From the NCBI RefSeq assembly GCF_900106745.1, contig NZ_FNNV01000004.1:62001-126000 (forward strand): a DNA stretch of 64,000 bases. Reading direction: 5' to 3'. The DNA comes from Paenibacillus sp. CF384. GTDB lineage: Bacteria; Bacillota; Bacilli; Paenibacillales; Paenibacillaceae. The position numbers were made by a program, and so were the translations under genes. Below the pieces are notes generated by a model. That model searched no databases. It worked only from the letters and a program-made list of their open reading frames with translations, and had not been told where the DNA came from. Positions 45,865-53,830 of the stretch are shown here, piece after piece (within the stretch, counting starts at the first letter, position 1; each line of letters starts with the position of its first letter).

Positions 45865-46109
45865 TTGGAATGCGCCTCCGTTTACTTTAATAACGACATT
45901 GTATACAAAATCTTTTAGTCACTTATAAAATCGCAATGAGGCTTTTGTTTGATTTGCTTAACCTTTTCTAACAAATTACAACAAATTTCGGCAATCCGAA
46001 CAGGGAGTAATGGTATTATTTGCGAAGAGGTACAATATTAATCCACTCGTGTGTCATTCCACCAAATATAGGGTAATAACCAACAATCGGAAGGCAGGGG
46101 GATCACGTT

Positions 46110-47624
46110 TTGACTAATGCAAAAGCATTGTTCGCCAATATCAGTTTGCTCATCGCTCTTGCTTATTTGTTTGATTTGGGGTACAGGTACCTTTTTCAAT
46201 ATGCGTCGAATCGTGTCAAATACGGTCTGACGATAGCGATGTTCATAGTCGGCGGTTGGTGTGCGATGGCATTCGGGCCGCGGATGGGCGATTTGCACCT
46301 GCTCGATCTGCGCATAGCGCCGCTAATTATTGCTGTACTTGTCTTTCCATCTCCTTACGTCATCGCTCTGATCGGCGTGGGAATCGGTTTCGGCCGGCTA
46401 TTTCTCGACTTCGATGAAGCGGCCGTAGCAGGATTCTTGAATATGGTTATCGTGGGTCTTGTCAGTGCTTGGCTGAGCAATTGGCTGAAATGGAAGCCGT
46501 GGCGATTCATCTGGAAAAGTACAGCCACCTTACTTGTAGTAAATGTCGTGTATGCCTTAATTGTGACCCTGACCTTGCTCCATCTGGATCTCATGAATGT
46601 GCGTTCGTATTGGCTGGAGTTTGGCATCTACGCGCTGCCGCTGCGGCTCTTGTTATGTGCGCTGTTGATCTTTATTATTCGTGATTTCCAGAAGGAGCAG
46701 CAGCGCGTTGACGAGCTGCGTACCATGAATATGCTGCTGCGCAGGCAGACACGCGAGCTGCGGGAGGCTAAGCGTGATGTGGAAGAAAAGGCTCGCGAGC
46801 TGATGCTGGCGAGTAAATACAAATCCGAGTTTCTCGCGAACATGTCGCATGAGTTGAAGACGCCGCTGAACAGTATTATTCTGCTGTCTCAGTTAATGCA
46901 GGAAGAGGATACGGATCGGTATAGTGCGGAGGATGTCCGATATGCGGAGCTGATTAACGGAGCAGGAAACGATCTGCTGCAGCTGATCAATGACATTCTC
47001 GATCTCTCCAAGGTGGAAGCCGGTAAGATGGACGTCAACATCGAGCCGCTGTCGATCGAGGAGCTTGTTCAGACGCTGCATCAGCAGTTTCTCCCTGTCG
47101 CAGGACAGAAGAAGCTGCTCTTCGAAACCGAAATTTCGCCGGCTGTACCGGAGGCTATGCAATCCGATGCGCTGCGGGTCAATCAGATCTTGAGAAACTT
47201 GCTGGTTAATGCCTTCAAATTTACGGAATCGGGTTCTGTTAAGCTCGTAGTCAAAGTTGAGGGAGGCATGCCGATCGAGCCGTCAGCGCTGAAGAAACGG
47301 ACGCTTCGGAACTGGAATCCGGTGTCGTGGGGCCGCCCCGCCGTGCGAGTGGTGTCGCCGCAGCGAATTTCATTCTCCATCATCGATTCCGGCATCGGCA
47401 TCGAAGCGGAGAAACAACAGCTGATCTTCGAGGCGTTCCAGCAGGAGGACGGCTCCATTAACCGCAACTATGGCGGGACGGGGCTTGGCCTGTCGATCAG
47501 CCTGCAATTGGCCCGGCTGCTCGGCGGCACGCTGTCGCTCGAGAGTCGCAAAGGCGAAGGCAGCAAGTTCACGCTGCGGCTGCCGGTCGCGCCGTTTGGC
47601 GTGCCGACGGTGGCTCAGGAGTAG
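46110..47624 (+). CDS. Membrane histidine kinase with LytS-like 5-6 TM sensor
   Basis: 504 residues with a TTG start 7 nt after GGGGGA. Residues about 5-190 contain five to six helices resembling the 5TM-LYT sensor (FDLGYRYLF, LDLRIAPLIIAVLVFPSPYVIALIGVGIGFGRLF). A coiled coil (QKEQQRVDELRTMNMLLRRQTRELREAKRDVEEKARE) leads to HisKA with phospho-His in FLANMSHELKTPLNSII and HATPase with LVNAFKFTESG, DSGIGIE and GGTGLGLSISLQLARLLGG. A basic insert (KKRTLRNWNPVSWGRP) sits before the D box. No response regulator is adjacent, so it is an orphan kinase. Confidence 0.92.
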   Translation: MTNAKALFANISLLIALAYLFDLGYRYLFQYASNRVKYGLTIAMFIVGGWCAMAFGPRMGDLHLLDLRIAPLIIAVLVFPSPYVIALIGVGIGFGRLFLDFDEAAVAGFLNMVIVGLVSAWLSNWLKWKPWRFIWKSTATLLVVNVVYALIVTLTLLHLDLMNVRSYWLEFGIYALPLRLLLCALLIFIIRDFQKEQQRVDELRTMNMLLRRQTRELREAKRDVEEKARELMLASKYKSEFLANMSHELKTPLNSIILLSQLMQEEDTDRYSAEDVRYAELINGAGNDLLQLINDILDLSKVEAGKMDVNIEPLSIEELVQTLHQQFLPVAGQKKLLFETEISPAVPEAMQSDALRVNQILRNLLVNAFKFTESGSVKLVVKVEGGMPIEPSALKKRTLRNWNPVSWGRPAVRVVSPQRISFSIIDSGIGIEAEKQQLIFEAFQQEDGSINRNYGGTGLGLSISLQLARLLGGTLSLESRKGEGSKFTLRLPVAPFGVPTVAQE

Positions 47625-47710
47625 GAGCTGCGTTGCGGGGATGCGAAAGAATGGGGTTGTCTCCAGCTCAAATGTACTCATAGCTCGCAGCATTACTTGC
47701 TTCTGTGCAG

Positions 47711-47936
47711 CTAACGGATCGTACAGGTCTTATTTAGCCGGATTTCGCGGTTCTGAGATTCTAACGGATCGTAGGGGCCTTATTTCGAGGAAATTAGCTT
47801 CAAATTACATGCAAACAGCCAAATAAGACCTCCACGGTTCGTTAGAATATTTCAGGAGCTATTTTGAGGCAAATAAGCCCTCTACGGTTCGTTAGAGTTT
47901 TCTGCGGTAAGTTAACGACCCGTAGAGGCGTTATTT
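47711..47936. repeat. Five 25-bp repeats (CTAACGGATCGTAGGGGCCTTATTT) in both orientations
   Basis: Forward copies lie at 47711-47735, 47761-47785 and 47912-47936, and inverted copies at 47821-47845 and 47871-47895. Same-orientation neighbours start exactly 50 nt apart. Forward and inverted copies can pair into a long hairpin, for example 47761-47785 with 47821-47845. The spacers are unrelated. No coding sequence is evident. Confidence 0.85.
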
Positions 47937-48173
47937 CAGGGGAATTGAGCGAAGAATGGTGCAGCATTGTATCAGAAACGTTAAAAAGTAATGCAACTTC
48001 CAAGTTTTCGGGGTTGCATTTTTTTTGTTAAAAGCGATATTTAAATCCACCAAATAAAATGTAAATATATGTTGATTCTATAGATATATTGTCGTACTAT
48101 TATTTTTTTTGTAAAAATATTACATAAATAAGGAGGTTTCGGAAATATACAATAAGCTAAATATAATTATAGT

Positions 48174-48210
48174 GAGTAGCTTGAGGGATTGTCCTTAGCT
48201 ACTCTTTTTT
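48174..48210 (+). terminator. Terminator-like hairpin in the leader of the LRR gene
   Basis: GAGTAGCT / AGCTACTC stem with a 15-nt loop, then TTTTTT, ending immediately before the GAGGGGG ribosome site. An AAGGAGG with no start codon nearby lies upstream at 48130-48136. It could terminate upstream transcription or act as an attenuator. Confidence 0.7.
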
Positions 48211-48236
48211 GAGGGGGAATATTATGAAAAAAAAGA

Positions 48237-48959
48237 ATGCGATTGGAGCACTATCCTTTAAGTACGAAGGATCTTCTTCGTGTAGAGCGTTTATCTCTAA
48301 GTGGGATCGGCTTGAAAGATTTGAAGGGCCTAGACTCATTATCCAATCTTAATGAGCTTAATCTCACCGATAATAAAATTGAATCTTTATCAGGTATAGA
48401 GTCATTAACTAAGCTGAAAGTATTGGCTGTTAAGAACAACAATATTACAGACCTTAGCCCAGTTGTCGGACTTAAGAATTTAGTTTTTCTGGATATAAGC
48501 ACGAATCAAATTACGAACATCGAGAGTATTCAATCGTTAACTCAATTAACTACACTTGATATGGTGGAAAATCAGATTGAAAGTATAGATCAACTGGCAG
48601 GTCTCACGAATCTGGAAGCGTTTTGTGTGGATGAAAATAAAATCAAAAATATTGATGTAGTTAACAACTTTAATAAACTCACAATCCTTGGAGTTGGCGG
48701 TAATCCAATATCGGACCTTTCGCCGCTCTTGCATTTAAAGCAGCTTCAATGGCTGATGGTTGGGAAACTGAATATTAAAGAGCTTACCTGGATCGAACAT
48801 TTCCCTAATCTCAGCGTTCTATATGCTCATGATAATCAAATCACAGATCTTAAACCGTTAACGAAACTGGCTCATTTAAATTCATTAAAAATTGATAACA
48901 ATCCCGTAACCAACTATGAAGTGTTGGATCAAATGAAGCTTGAGAAACTCATTAAATAG
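48237..48959 (+). CDS. Leucine-rich-repeat protein (internalin-type 22-residue repeats)
   Basis: 240 residues made almost entirely of ten 22-residue LRRs of the pattern LxxLxLxxNxIxDLxxLxxLxx, from VERLSLSGIGLKDLKGLDSLSN to the C-terminus. There is no signal peptide, membrane helix or sorting signal. The only good ribosome site (GAGGGGG at 48211-48217) serves an ATG at 48224 in a different frame, which enters an A8 run and stops after 42 codons. Losing one A would join that start to the LRR frame. The region is distinctly AT-rich compared with its neighbours, suggesting acquisition. The function is unknown; LRRs mediate protein binding. Confidence 0.75.
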   Translation: MRLEHYPLSTKDLLRVERLSLSGIGLKDLKGLDSLSNLNELNLTDNKIESLSGIESLTKLKVLAVKNNNITDLSPVVGLKNLVFLDISTNQITNIESIQSLTQLTTLDMVENQIESIDQLAGLTNLEAFCVDENKIKNIDVVNNFNKLTILGVGGNPISDLSPLLHLKQLQWLMVGKLNIKELTWIEHFPNLSVLYAHDNQITDLKPLTKLAHLNSLKIDNNPVTNYEVLDQMKLEKLIK

Positions 48960-48976
48960 ATTGCAAATAACTAGGC

Positions 48977-49006
48977 GAATCCCCCGTGGTTAATCACGGG
49001 GGATTC
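48977..49006 (+). terminator. Hairpin after the LRR gene
   Basis: GAATCCCCCGTG / CACGGGGGATTC perfect 12-bp stem with a 6-nt loop; the following tract (TTGCTC) is a weak U-run. Confidence 0.7.
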
Positions 49007-49124
49007 TTGCTCGATAGGAGACTCTAAGCAATGCAAGATAGTTGTTAGAAAGAGGATTGACGACGAGATATCGATGCAGTATATTGAAAAAAGTTATAGT
49101 TTTACACAGAAGTAGCAGACTCAT

Positions 49125-49199
49125 GCTGGTGTAGCTCAGGGGCAGAGCAACGCACTCGTAATGCGTAGGCCGGGGGTTCAATTCCCTTCACCAGCACCA
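49125..49199 (+). tRNA. tRNA-Thr (anticodon CGT)
   Basis: Acceptor arms GCTGGTG and CACCAGC with discriminator A and an encoded CCA end (49197-49199). The D arm is AGCTC..GAGC, the anticodon stem ACGCA/TGCGT has loop CTCGTAA and anticodon CGT at 49157-49159, and the T arm contains GGGGGTTCAATTCCC. CGT reads the threonine codon ACG. It is a single gene with a terminator 15 bp downstream. Confidence 0.95.
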
Positions 49200-49213
49200 T
49201 AACAATCCAATAA

Positions 49214-49252
49214 GGGCGCGGTTTCCGAGGTTTCGGAGGCTGCGCTTTTTTT
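49214..49252 (+). terminator. Terminator after tRNA-Thr
   Basis: GCGCgGtTTCCGA / TCGGAggCtGCGC stem followed by seven T. Confidence 0.88.
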
Positions 49253-49434
49253 GATGTTCGTATAGTCATAGAATTTCTGTTCGAATAGGCATCCCAGCAC
49301 TCGGAATAGCAGGCTGTTGTACCGTCATGACACTAAATCGGCTATAAGAGGTAGGCTGATAGAGGGGAAGGCGATCGACTACGCGGAAACAGCGGCTTGT
49401 AGGTTATGCGGTTGCCGCGGGAATCTTGTCTTAT

Positions 49435-49483
49435 ACTAGAACACCTCTCCTTTCATAGTGTATTGTAGTTCGTTTGAAAGGAG
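49435..49483 (+). promoter_or_regulatory. Candidate sigma-K promoter and SD-overlapping inverted repeat
   Basis: ACT at 49435 followed after 16 bp by CATAGTGTA (49454-49462) fits the mother-cell sigma-K pattern (AC ... CATAnnnTA). Overlapping it, CTCCTTTCA (49447-49455) and TGAAAGGAG (49475-49483) are perfect 9-bp inverted arms; the right arm contains the ribosome site of the next gene. The two readings exclude each other partly: a start from the sigma-K site would leave the left arm untranscribed. Confidence 0.45.
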
Positions 49484-49491
49484 GAAATCAG

Positions 49492-49899
49492 GTGTCAATT
49501 AAATTGAAAGTGAAGAGTGTTCAAAAGGTGGCTTCCAAATCCAGGAAATCTCGCGGTGCGCGTGTTTCCAACGAGCAAATGATGGGAAACAGAAGCGGCA
49601 GCCATTGTTGTAACCAACGTGATGGCGCTGTTGAAGGTATCCAAGAGGCAGGTGCGGATCTATCCGATTTGTTCTGTCAGCTTCGTTCGCCGGTAGCAGC
49701 TGCTAAGCTTGTGCGTGCTATCCGCTGCAGAAACCGTAAAGTCATTGAAGAGTTGATCGGCTCCAACTGTAATGTTGTCTGTTTCTTCCACCAAGGCCGT
49801 ATGGCTTGTGTACGCATTTCGTGTGTGTTTGGTAATTGCTGCGACGTCCGCATTACATTCGACATTTGCGTATCGATGGGAAATTGTAACAACTTCTAA
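49492..49899 (+). CDS. Cys-rich probable spore-coat protein
   Basis: 135 residues from a GTG start 7 nt after AAAGGAGG. The N-terminus is basic (SIKLKVKSVQKVASKSRKSRGAR). The rest is Cys-rich: SHCCNQRDG, DLFCQL, AIRCRNRK, GSNCNVVCFFHQGRMACVRISCVFGNCCDVRITFDICVSMGNCNNF. High Cys content, a candidate sigma-K promoter and a following terminator suggest a crosslinked mother-cell coat or exosporium protein. I cannot tie it firmly to a named coat family such as CotY/CotZ. Confidence 0.6.
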   Translation: MSIKLKVKSVQKVASKSRKSRGARVSNEQMMGNRSGSHCCNQRDGAVEGIQEAGADLSDLFCQLRSPVAAAKLVRAIRCRNRKVIEELIGSNCNVVCFFHQGRMACVRISCVFGNCCDVRITFDICVSMGNCNNF

Positions 49900-49927
49900 A
49901 TTTGATTGGCGAACCGTCTTCCTCTGT

Positions 49928-49966
49928 AAGGGCTGTCTTCACTTCGGTGAGGCAGCCCTTATTTGT
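49928..49966 (+). terminator. Terminator after the Cys-rich gene
   Basis: AAGGGCTG.CTTCAC-ttcg-GTGAGG.CAGCCCTT stem followed by ATTTGT. Confidence 0.88.
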
Positions 49967-50035
49967 GACGAACCCCTACCGGGACACCGGCATAGACTAA
50001 CTGGTAATGGACGTTTGGCATAGGAGGGGACAGGT

Positions 50036-50683
50036 ATGCCGTTTATTCAGAATTTTCCGTCAGCGCTTCTGCAGGAGCATGTGCAATGGCACCATGCCAA
50101 TCATCACGATGATCCGTCGCAGCTGCCGGCGGGTTATGGTGCTAAATTTATGCAATTCCATCGTTATTTTATCAATAAAGCGCTGCAGTGGTATTATCAA
50201 CAAGGGTATGACCCGCAGCTCGTCGCGCCGTGGCAAAGTGTGCCTGAGGCGATCCGCAACACCAGCTGTTACAACAGAAACGCCGAAGCGCGCCTTATGA
50301 ATAACCTGCAGTCGTTCAGCACGCTGGATCAGCTCGGGTTGTTTATCGAGGGCTCGAATTTGCATGGATGCATTCATCAAGAGGCGTCGAGAATTTTTGG
50401 CGAGAACTTCCTGAATGATTTCGATTTGGCACCTCAGAGCACGTATTTCTATCAAATACATGGCATGCTTGATCAGTGGTATAAGCGGTGGGAACAGCTG
50501 GCTGGGCAGAACGGTTTCGTAGGAGGCGGCAGAGGTGCGAGTCAGACACGGAAGTCAGCTTCTACAGGCAACCGAGGGCAGGTCAGCTCAGCAGTGAGTT
50601 CGTCCAGAAGAGGAAAAAAAAAGGCGCAGTTCCGCCCTACTGCTCACAAATGGAGCAGCAAAGCGCGGAATACGCCTGAATAA
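50036..50683 (+). CDS. His-rich protein, possibly tyrosinase-like copper domain
   Basis: 215 residues with AGGAGGGG 6 nt before the ATG. Residues 1-160 contain spaced histidines (HVQWHHANHH at 15-24, KFMQFHRYFINKALQWYY around 38-55, NLHGCIHQEA near 110, YQIHGMLDQWY near 142). The FHRYFI-type motif and paired His clusters recall the common central domain of tyrosinases and hemocyanins. That match is suggestive only. The C-terminal 55 residues are basic and low-complexity (RGKKKAQFRPTAHKWSSKAR). Its 3' end overlaps the convergent Nudix gene by 40 bp. It may act with the preceding Cys-rich protein in the spore coat. Confidence 0.6.
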   Translation: MPFIQNFPSALLQEHVQWHHANHHDDPSQLPAGYGAKFMQFHRYFINKALQWYYQQGYDPQLVAPWQSVPEAIRNTSCYNRNAEARLMNNLQSFSTLDQLGLFIEGSNLHGCIHQEASRIFGENFLNDFDLAPQSTYFYQIHGMLDQWYKRWEQLAGQNGFVGGGRGASQTRKSASTGNRGQVSSAVSSSRRGKKKAQFRPTAHKWSSKARNTPE

Positions 50684-51303
50684 TAGCTTAAAGGCCGTGT
50701 TACAAAGTCGGAGGTCTTCACTTGCACCGTCGAAGGGAGCTGCTGATGATCGGGGCCAAGTCGGAAACCGGCCGCCGCTGCAAGATCCTGCTTCCCATCA
50801 AACAGGGCAATCATCTCTTCGAGGTCGGCTTCGTACACCCCAGCCACTTCTTCGGCTTGCAGGGTCAGCGACCCGAGCGGCGCGTCATAGACGAAACCGT
50901 ACACCCCGCTGACCTCGCAGTCGACAAACGCTGTGCCCTTGGCGAAGCCCGCAGCTTCATGACGCGCTTCGCCAAGCGGTATAAGCGCTTCGAACGGGAT
51001 GGATGCGCCGAGCTCCTCTTCGATTTCGCGCGCGGCATCACGCATCGACTCGCCGGCCGACAGATGCCCAGCCGCTGTGATGTCGTAGAAGCTCGGGAAC
51101 GTATCCTTGTCCGAGCTCCGCTGTTGAAACAGCACCAGCTTGCGACTGCCTTCGCGCCGCACGAGCCAGCAGTGAATGGAACGATGCCACAGACCTCGCG
51201 CATGTACTTCACTGCGAGGAGCCGTTCCGAGCCAGACGCCGGCTTCATCGTAAATGTCGAAGTGCTCCTCTTCAGAACCGGATACGTGCGCAGAAGTTGT
51301 CAT
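50644..51303 (-). CDS. Nudix hydrolase, isopentenyl-diphosphate-isomerase-like
   Basis: 219 residues. The full Nudix box is GHLSAGESMRDAAREIEEELG (G-x5-E-x7-REx2EE-x-G), near residue 85. The upstream segment EHFDIYDEAGVWLGTAPRSEVHARGLWHRSIHCWLV matches the IPP-isomerase-like/YfcD Nudix subgroup. It hydrolyses nucleoside-diphosphate-linked compounds; the substrate is unknown. It starts 3 bp after the mscL stop, so the two are co-transcribed, with mscL first. It overlaps the convergent His-rich gene by 40 bp. Confidence 0.9.
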   Translation of the reverse strand: MTTSAHVSGSEEEHFDIYDEAGVWLGTAPRSEVHARGLWHRSIHCWLVRREGSRKLVLFQQRSSDKDTFPSFYDITAAGHLSAGESMRDAAREIEEELGASIPFEALIPLGEARHEAAGFAKGTAFVDCEVSGVYGFVYDAPLGSLTLQAEEVAGVYEADLEEMIALFDGKQDLAAAAGFRLGPDHQQLPSTVQVKTSDFVTRPLSYYSGVFRALLLHL

Positions 51304-51306
51304 CGG

Positions 51307-51765
51307 CTAGGATAAGCCTTCCTGCAGCTCAGCAGGCTCATCATTCAGATGAGACGTGCAATGACCGCAGCGGGTAGCTTTGACAGGGATTTTGGACAAG
51401 CAGTATGGGCATGTCTTATCCGTCGGCTCAGCCGGTTTGGTTTCGGCCTCCTTGATACTCAGGCGGCGAAGGCTATTTGCTCCTTTAACGATCATGAATA
51501 TACAGAAGGCTACAATTGTAAAATCGAGAATGACGTTAAGAAAATTACCGTAAGCGATTTTTACAGAATCATCTGCGGATAGACTAATAAATTTATCAGC
51601 CAGGTTGACGTTGCCAAGCAGCTTGCTGATCGGCGGCATAATGATATCGTTGACCATGGAAGTTACAATTTTGCCGAAAGCACCTCCGATGATAACGCCG
51701 ACTGCCAAATCCAGCACGTTGCCGCGGACGGCAAACTCTCTAAACTCTTTTAAAATTTTAACCAT
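51307..51765 (-). CDS. mscL: Large-conductance mechanosensitive channel MscL with C-terminal zinc ribbon
   Basis: 152 residues. The N-terminal helix and TM1 match MscL closely ([39 protein letters not shown]). TM2 is [23 protein letters not shown]. It opens under membrane tension to release solutes on osmotic downshock. Instead of the usual short cytoplasmic helix ending, residues 120-142 carry a four-Cys zinc ribbon (TCPYC...TRCGHC) plus an acidic tail. Zinc-ribbon tails are seen in some Firmicutes MscL proteins, but their role is unclear. Confidence 0.93.
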   Translation of the reverse strand: MVKILKEFREFAVRGNVLDLAVGVIIGGAFGKIVTSMVNDIIMPPISKLLGNVNLADKFISLSADDSVKIAYGNFLNVILDFTIVAFCIFMIVKGANSLRRLSIKEAETKPAEPTDKTCPYCLSKIPVKATRCGHCTSHLNDEPAELQEGLS

Positions 51766-51943
51766 ATAAGGTCACTCCTTTACTTGCAATATTATAGCGC
51801 ACCTCCCAGTTTAGGAACAGTCTAGATGTCATAGGAAGGGGATTCCTACACTTTCCTAGCGAAGAAAAAAGGATAATTTGGGAATATGTCGAATTCCACA
51901 GCGAGTAGACTTCCCAAAAATCTATCGTTATCGGAGAATCGTA

Positions 51944-53749
51944 ATGAGTGAACTTATGATCGGCGATAATTGGATGCTGTTGATGCTGGCACTCACAATC
52001 AATTTATTTGCCTCCATCACGATGTACAGCATGATTGGTCACCTCCAAATGCTCCGTGTCATGCGGCAATATTGGCTGCTTAGCGGTGCGCTTGTGTATG
52101 GTCTCGGGTTGTGGGTGAGCCATTTCATCATATTATTAACATCAGACACCATGATTCTCATTGACTGGACGATCATTGTTAAGCTATTCAGCATAATGGC
52201 AAGCGCTTACGGTTCCTTCCGGCTGCTTGGTTCCAGGTTATCGCATATGGTTCGTCTACTGGGCAGCAGCTTGCTGATGGCACTGGGAACGAGCTCTTTG
52301 ATTTATTCCACGCTGCTCAGCTTGCAGGTGGAAGGCTACAGCCTACATCTCAATTTGGCTTGCCTCTCGTTTGTGTTCAGTTTCTTCGGGACGGCGTGCT
52401 CTTTCTATATCTTCGAGCGGAAGAACGGCTCCATGCTGATTGCGGGCCTGCTACTCGGATTCGTTGGCATTATTATGCAGCTGTTAGGGCTTGAAACGGT
52501 TACCGTGATCTATTCGGTTGTGCTTACCGCAGATCGACTGAATGATTATATGCAGCTGCTCTCTGTTGTACTTGGTTTGGCTACGCTGGTCATTTTTGTA
52601 TTCAGCTTGGTAGCCCGTTATGTAGACCGCCGTTATACCTCGATGAATGAACGCTATAAGCTGCTGGTTGAAACGTCCATTGATATGATCGCCATCATTC
52701 ATGATGAGAAATGGGAATATATCAATCGTTCCGGACTCCAAATGTTCGCGGCGGACAGCGAGGCCGATATGCTCGGCAAACCGGTCTATCAATTTCTGCA
52801 GCCCAAGTTTCATACGGTGCTGAAGCGAATGCTTCAAGTGACGAAGCAGCGGGTTCGGCAGAGCCCGATCGAGCTGGATTGGTATACGGTGCAAGGAAAA
52901 CCGCTTCATACGGAAGTCATTGAGACCAGCACGAAGCTGTCAGGTAAATCTGTTTTTCAGATCATTATCCGCGACATCTCGGAGCGCAAGAAGAACGAAG
53001 AGCTGCTCATTAATTCCGAGAAGCTCTATGTGGCCGGCCAGCTGGCGGCAGGAATCGCGCATGAAATCCGCAACCCGCTCACCTCCTTGAAGGGATTCCT
53101 GCAGCTCATCGCATCCGGGCGCAACAACAGCAAGAACTATTACGACATTATGAAGTCGGAATTGAATCGGATCGAATCGATCGTGAGCGAGCTGCTGATG
53201 CTGTCCAAGCCTCAAATCTACGAACTGGCGTACAAAGATATCCGCTCCATTATGGCGGATACGATTACGCTGCTGGAAGCACAGGCGATCCTGCACAATA
53301 TAGAGATTGAATCGAATTTAGGCCAGGAAGCGCTGTGGGTGCGAGGCGTTGAGAATCAGCTCAAGCAAGTGTTTATCAATGTGCTCAAGAACGCGATCGA
53401 GGTCATGATGGACGGTGGCCAAATTAAAGTGACATGCTTGCGCGAAGGCAATCGTATTATCGCGCGCATCGCGGATCGGGGACCCGGTATTCCGCAGGAT
53501 CAGCTCGCGAAGATCGGTCAACCTTTCTATACGACGAAGGAGAAGGGCACGGGCCTCGGGCTGATGGTGACTTACAAAATCGTAGACAATCATCAAGGCA
53601 GCATCGAAGTGAAAAGCTCTATGGGTGATGGGACAACATTTGATATCATACTGCCTTTTCAGATTCCGGCAGAGGTTACGGATGTTGAGGTTTGGAACAA
53701 GGTCACGCCGATCCACAGGCTGCGCCAAGAAGACGAAAGCGCATCATGA
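51944..53749 (+). CDS. Sporulation-type histidine kinase with degenerate MHYT-like sensor
   Basis: 601 residues from the ATG preceded by CGGAGA; the earlier ATG at 51878 lacks a site. Residues 1-225 hold about seven helices. Their repeat pattern (MLALTINLFASITMYSM, GALVYGLGLWVSHFIILL) resembles MHYT units, but MHFIGML is replaced by SHFIILL, so metal or gas sensing may be lost. A PAS domain follows at about 240-360. HisKA reads LAAGIAHEIRNPLTSLKGFLQLI, the form seen in KinA-E sporulation kinases, and the HATPase contains NVLKNAIEVM and KGTGLGLMVTYKIVDNHQG. There is no adjacent regulator. Feeding the Spo0 phosphorelay is an inference. Confidence 0.87.
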   Translation: MSELMIGDNWMLLMLALTINLFASITMYSMIGHLQMLRVMRQYWLLSGALVYGLGLWVSHFIILLTSDTMILIDWTIIVKLFSIMASAYGSFRLLGSRLSHMVRLLGSSLLMALGTSSLIYSTLLSLQVEGYSLHLNLACLSFVFSFFGTACSFYIFERKNGSMLIAGLLLGFVGIIMQLLGLETVTVIYSVVLTADRLNDYMQLLSVVLGLATLVIFVFSLVARYVDRRYTSMNERYKLLVETSIDMIAIIHDEKWEYINRSGLQMFAADSEADMLGKPVYQFLQPKFHTVLKRMLQVTKQRVRQSPIELDWYTVQGKPLHTEVIETSTKLSGKSVFQIIIRDISERKKNEELLINSEKLYVAGQLAAGIAHEIRNPLTSLKGFLQLIASGRNNSKNYYDIMKSELNRIESIVSELLMLSKPQIYELAYKDIRSIMADTITLLEAQAILHNIEIESNLGQEALWVRGVENQLKQVFINVLKNAIEVMMDGGQIKVTCLREGNRIIARIADRGPGIPQDQLAKIGQPFYTTKEKGTGLGLMVTYKIVDNHQGSIEVKSSMGDGTTFDIILPFQIPAEVTDVEVWNKVTPIHRLRQEDESAS

Positions 53750-53784
53750 GCTTGTCATGATGCGCCAGCTATAAGCTGCAAAGA

Positions 53785-53830
53785 GGCAGCCGGTTACCGC
53801 AGTAAGCTAATGCGGTTGCCGGCTGCTTCT
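53785..53830 (+). terminator. Hairpin overlapping the 3' end of the lipid-kinase gene
   Basis: GCAGCCGGTTACCGCA / TGCGGTTGCCGGCTGC with two mismatches and a 9-nt loop, then TTCT. It follows the kinase stop and includes the last codons of the convergent gene. The U-tract is weak. Confidence 0.5.

Noticed and set aside
48224..48352. 42-codon frame starting at the best ATG before the LRR gene
   Set aside because: It stops early, has no recognisable content and probably represents the frame-shifted start of the LRR gene or a leader; reported as a finding instead.
49125..49199. tRNA-Thr as an integration site for a mobile element
   Set aside because: No integrase gene and no direct repeat of the tRNA 3' end seen in the window.
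49381..49420. GC-rich imperfect inverted repeat (CGCGG...CCGCG) downstream of the tRNA terminator
   Set aside because: Many mismatches and no T-tract; no clear role.
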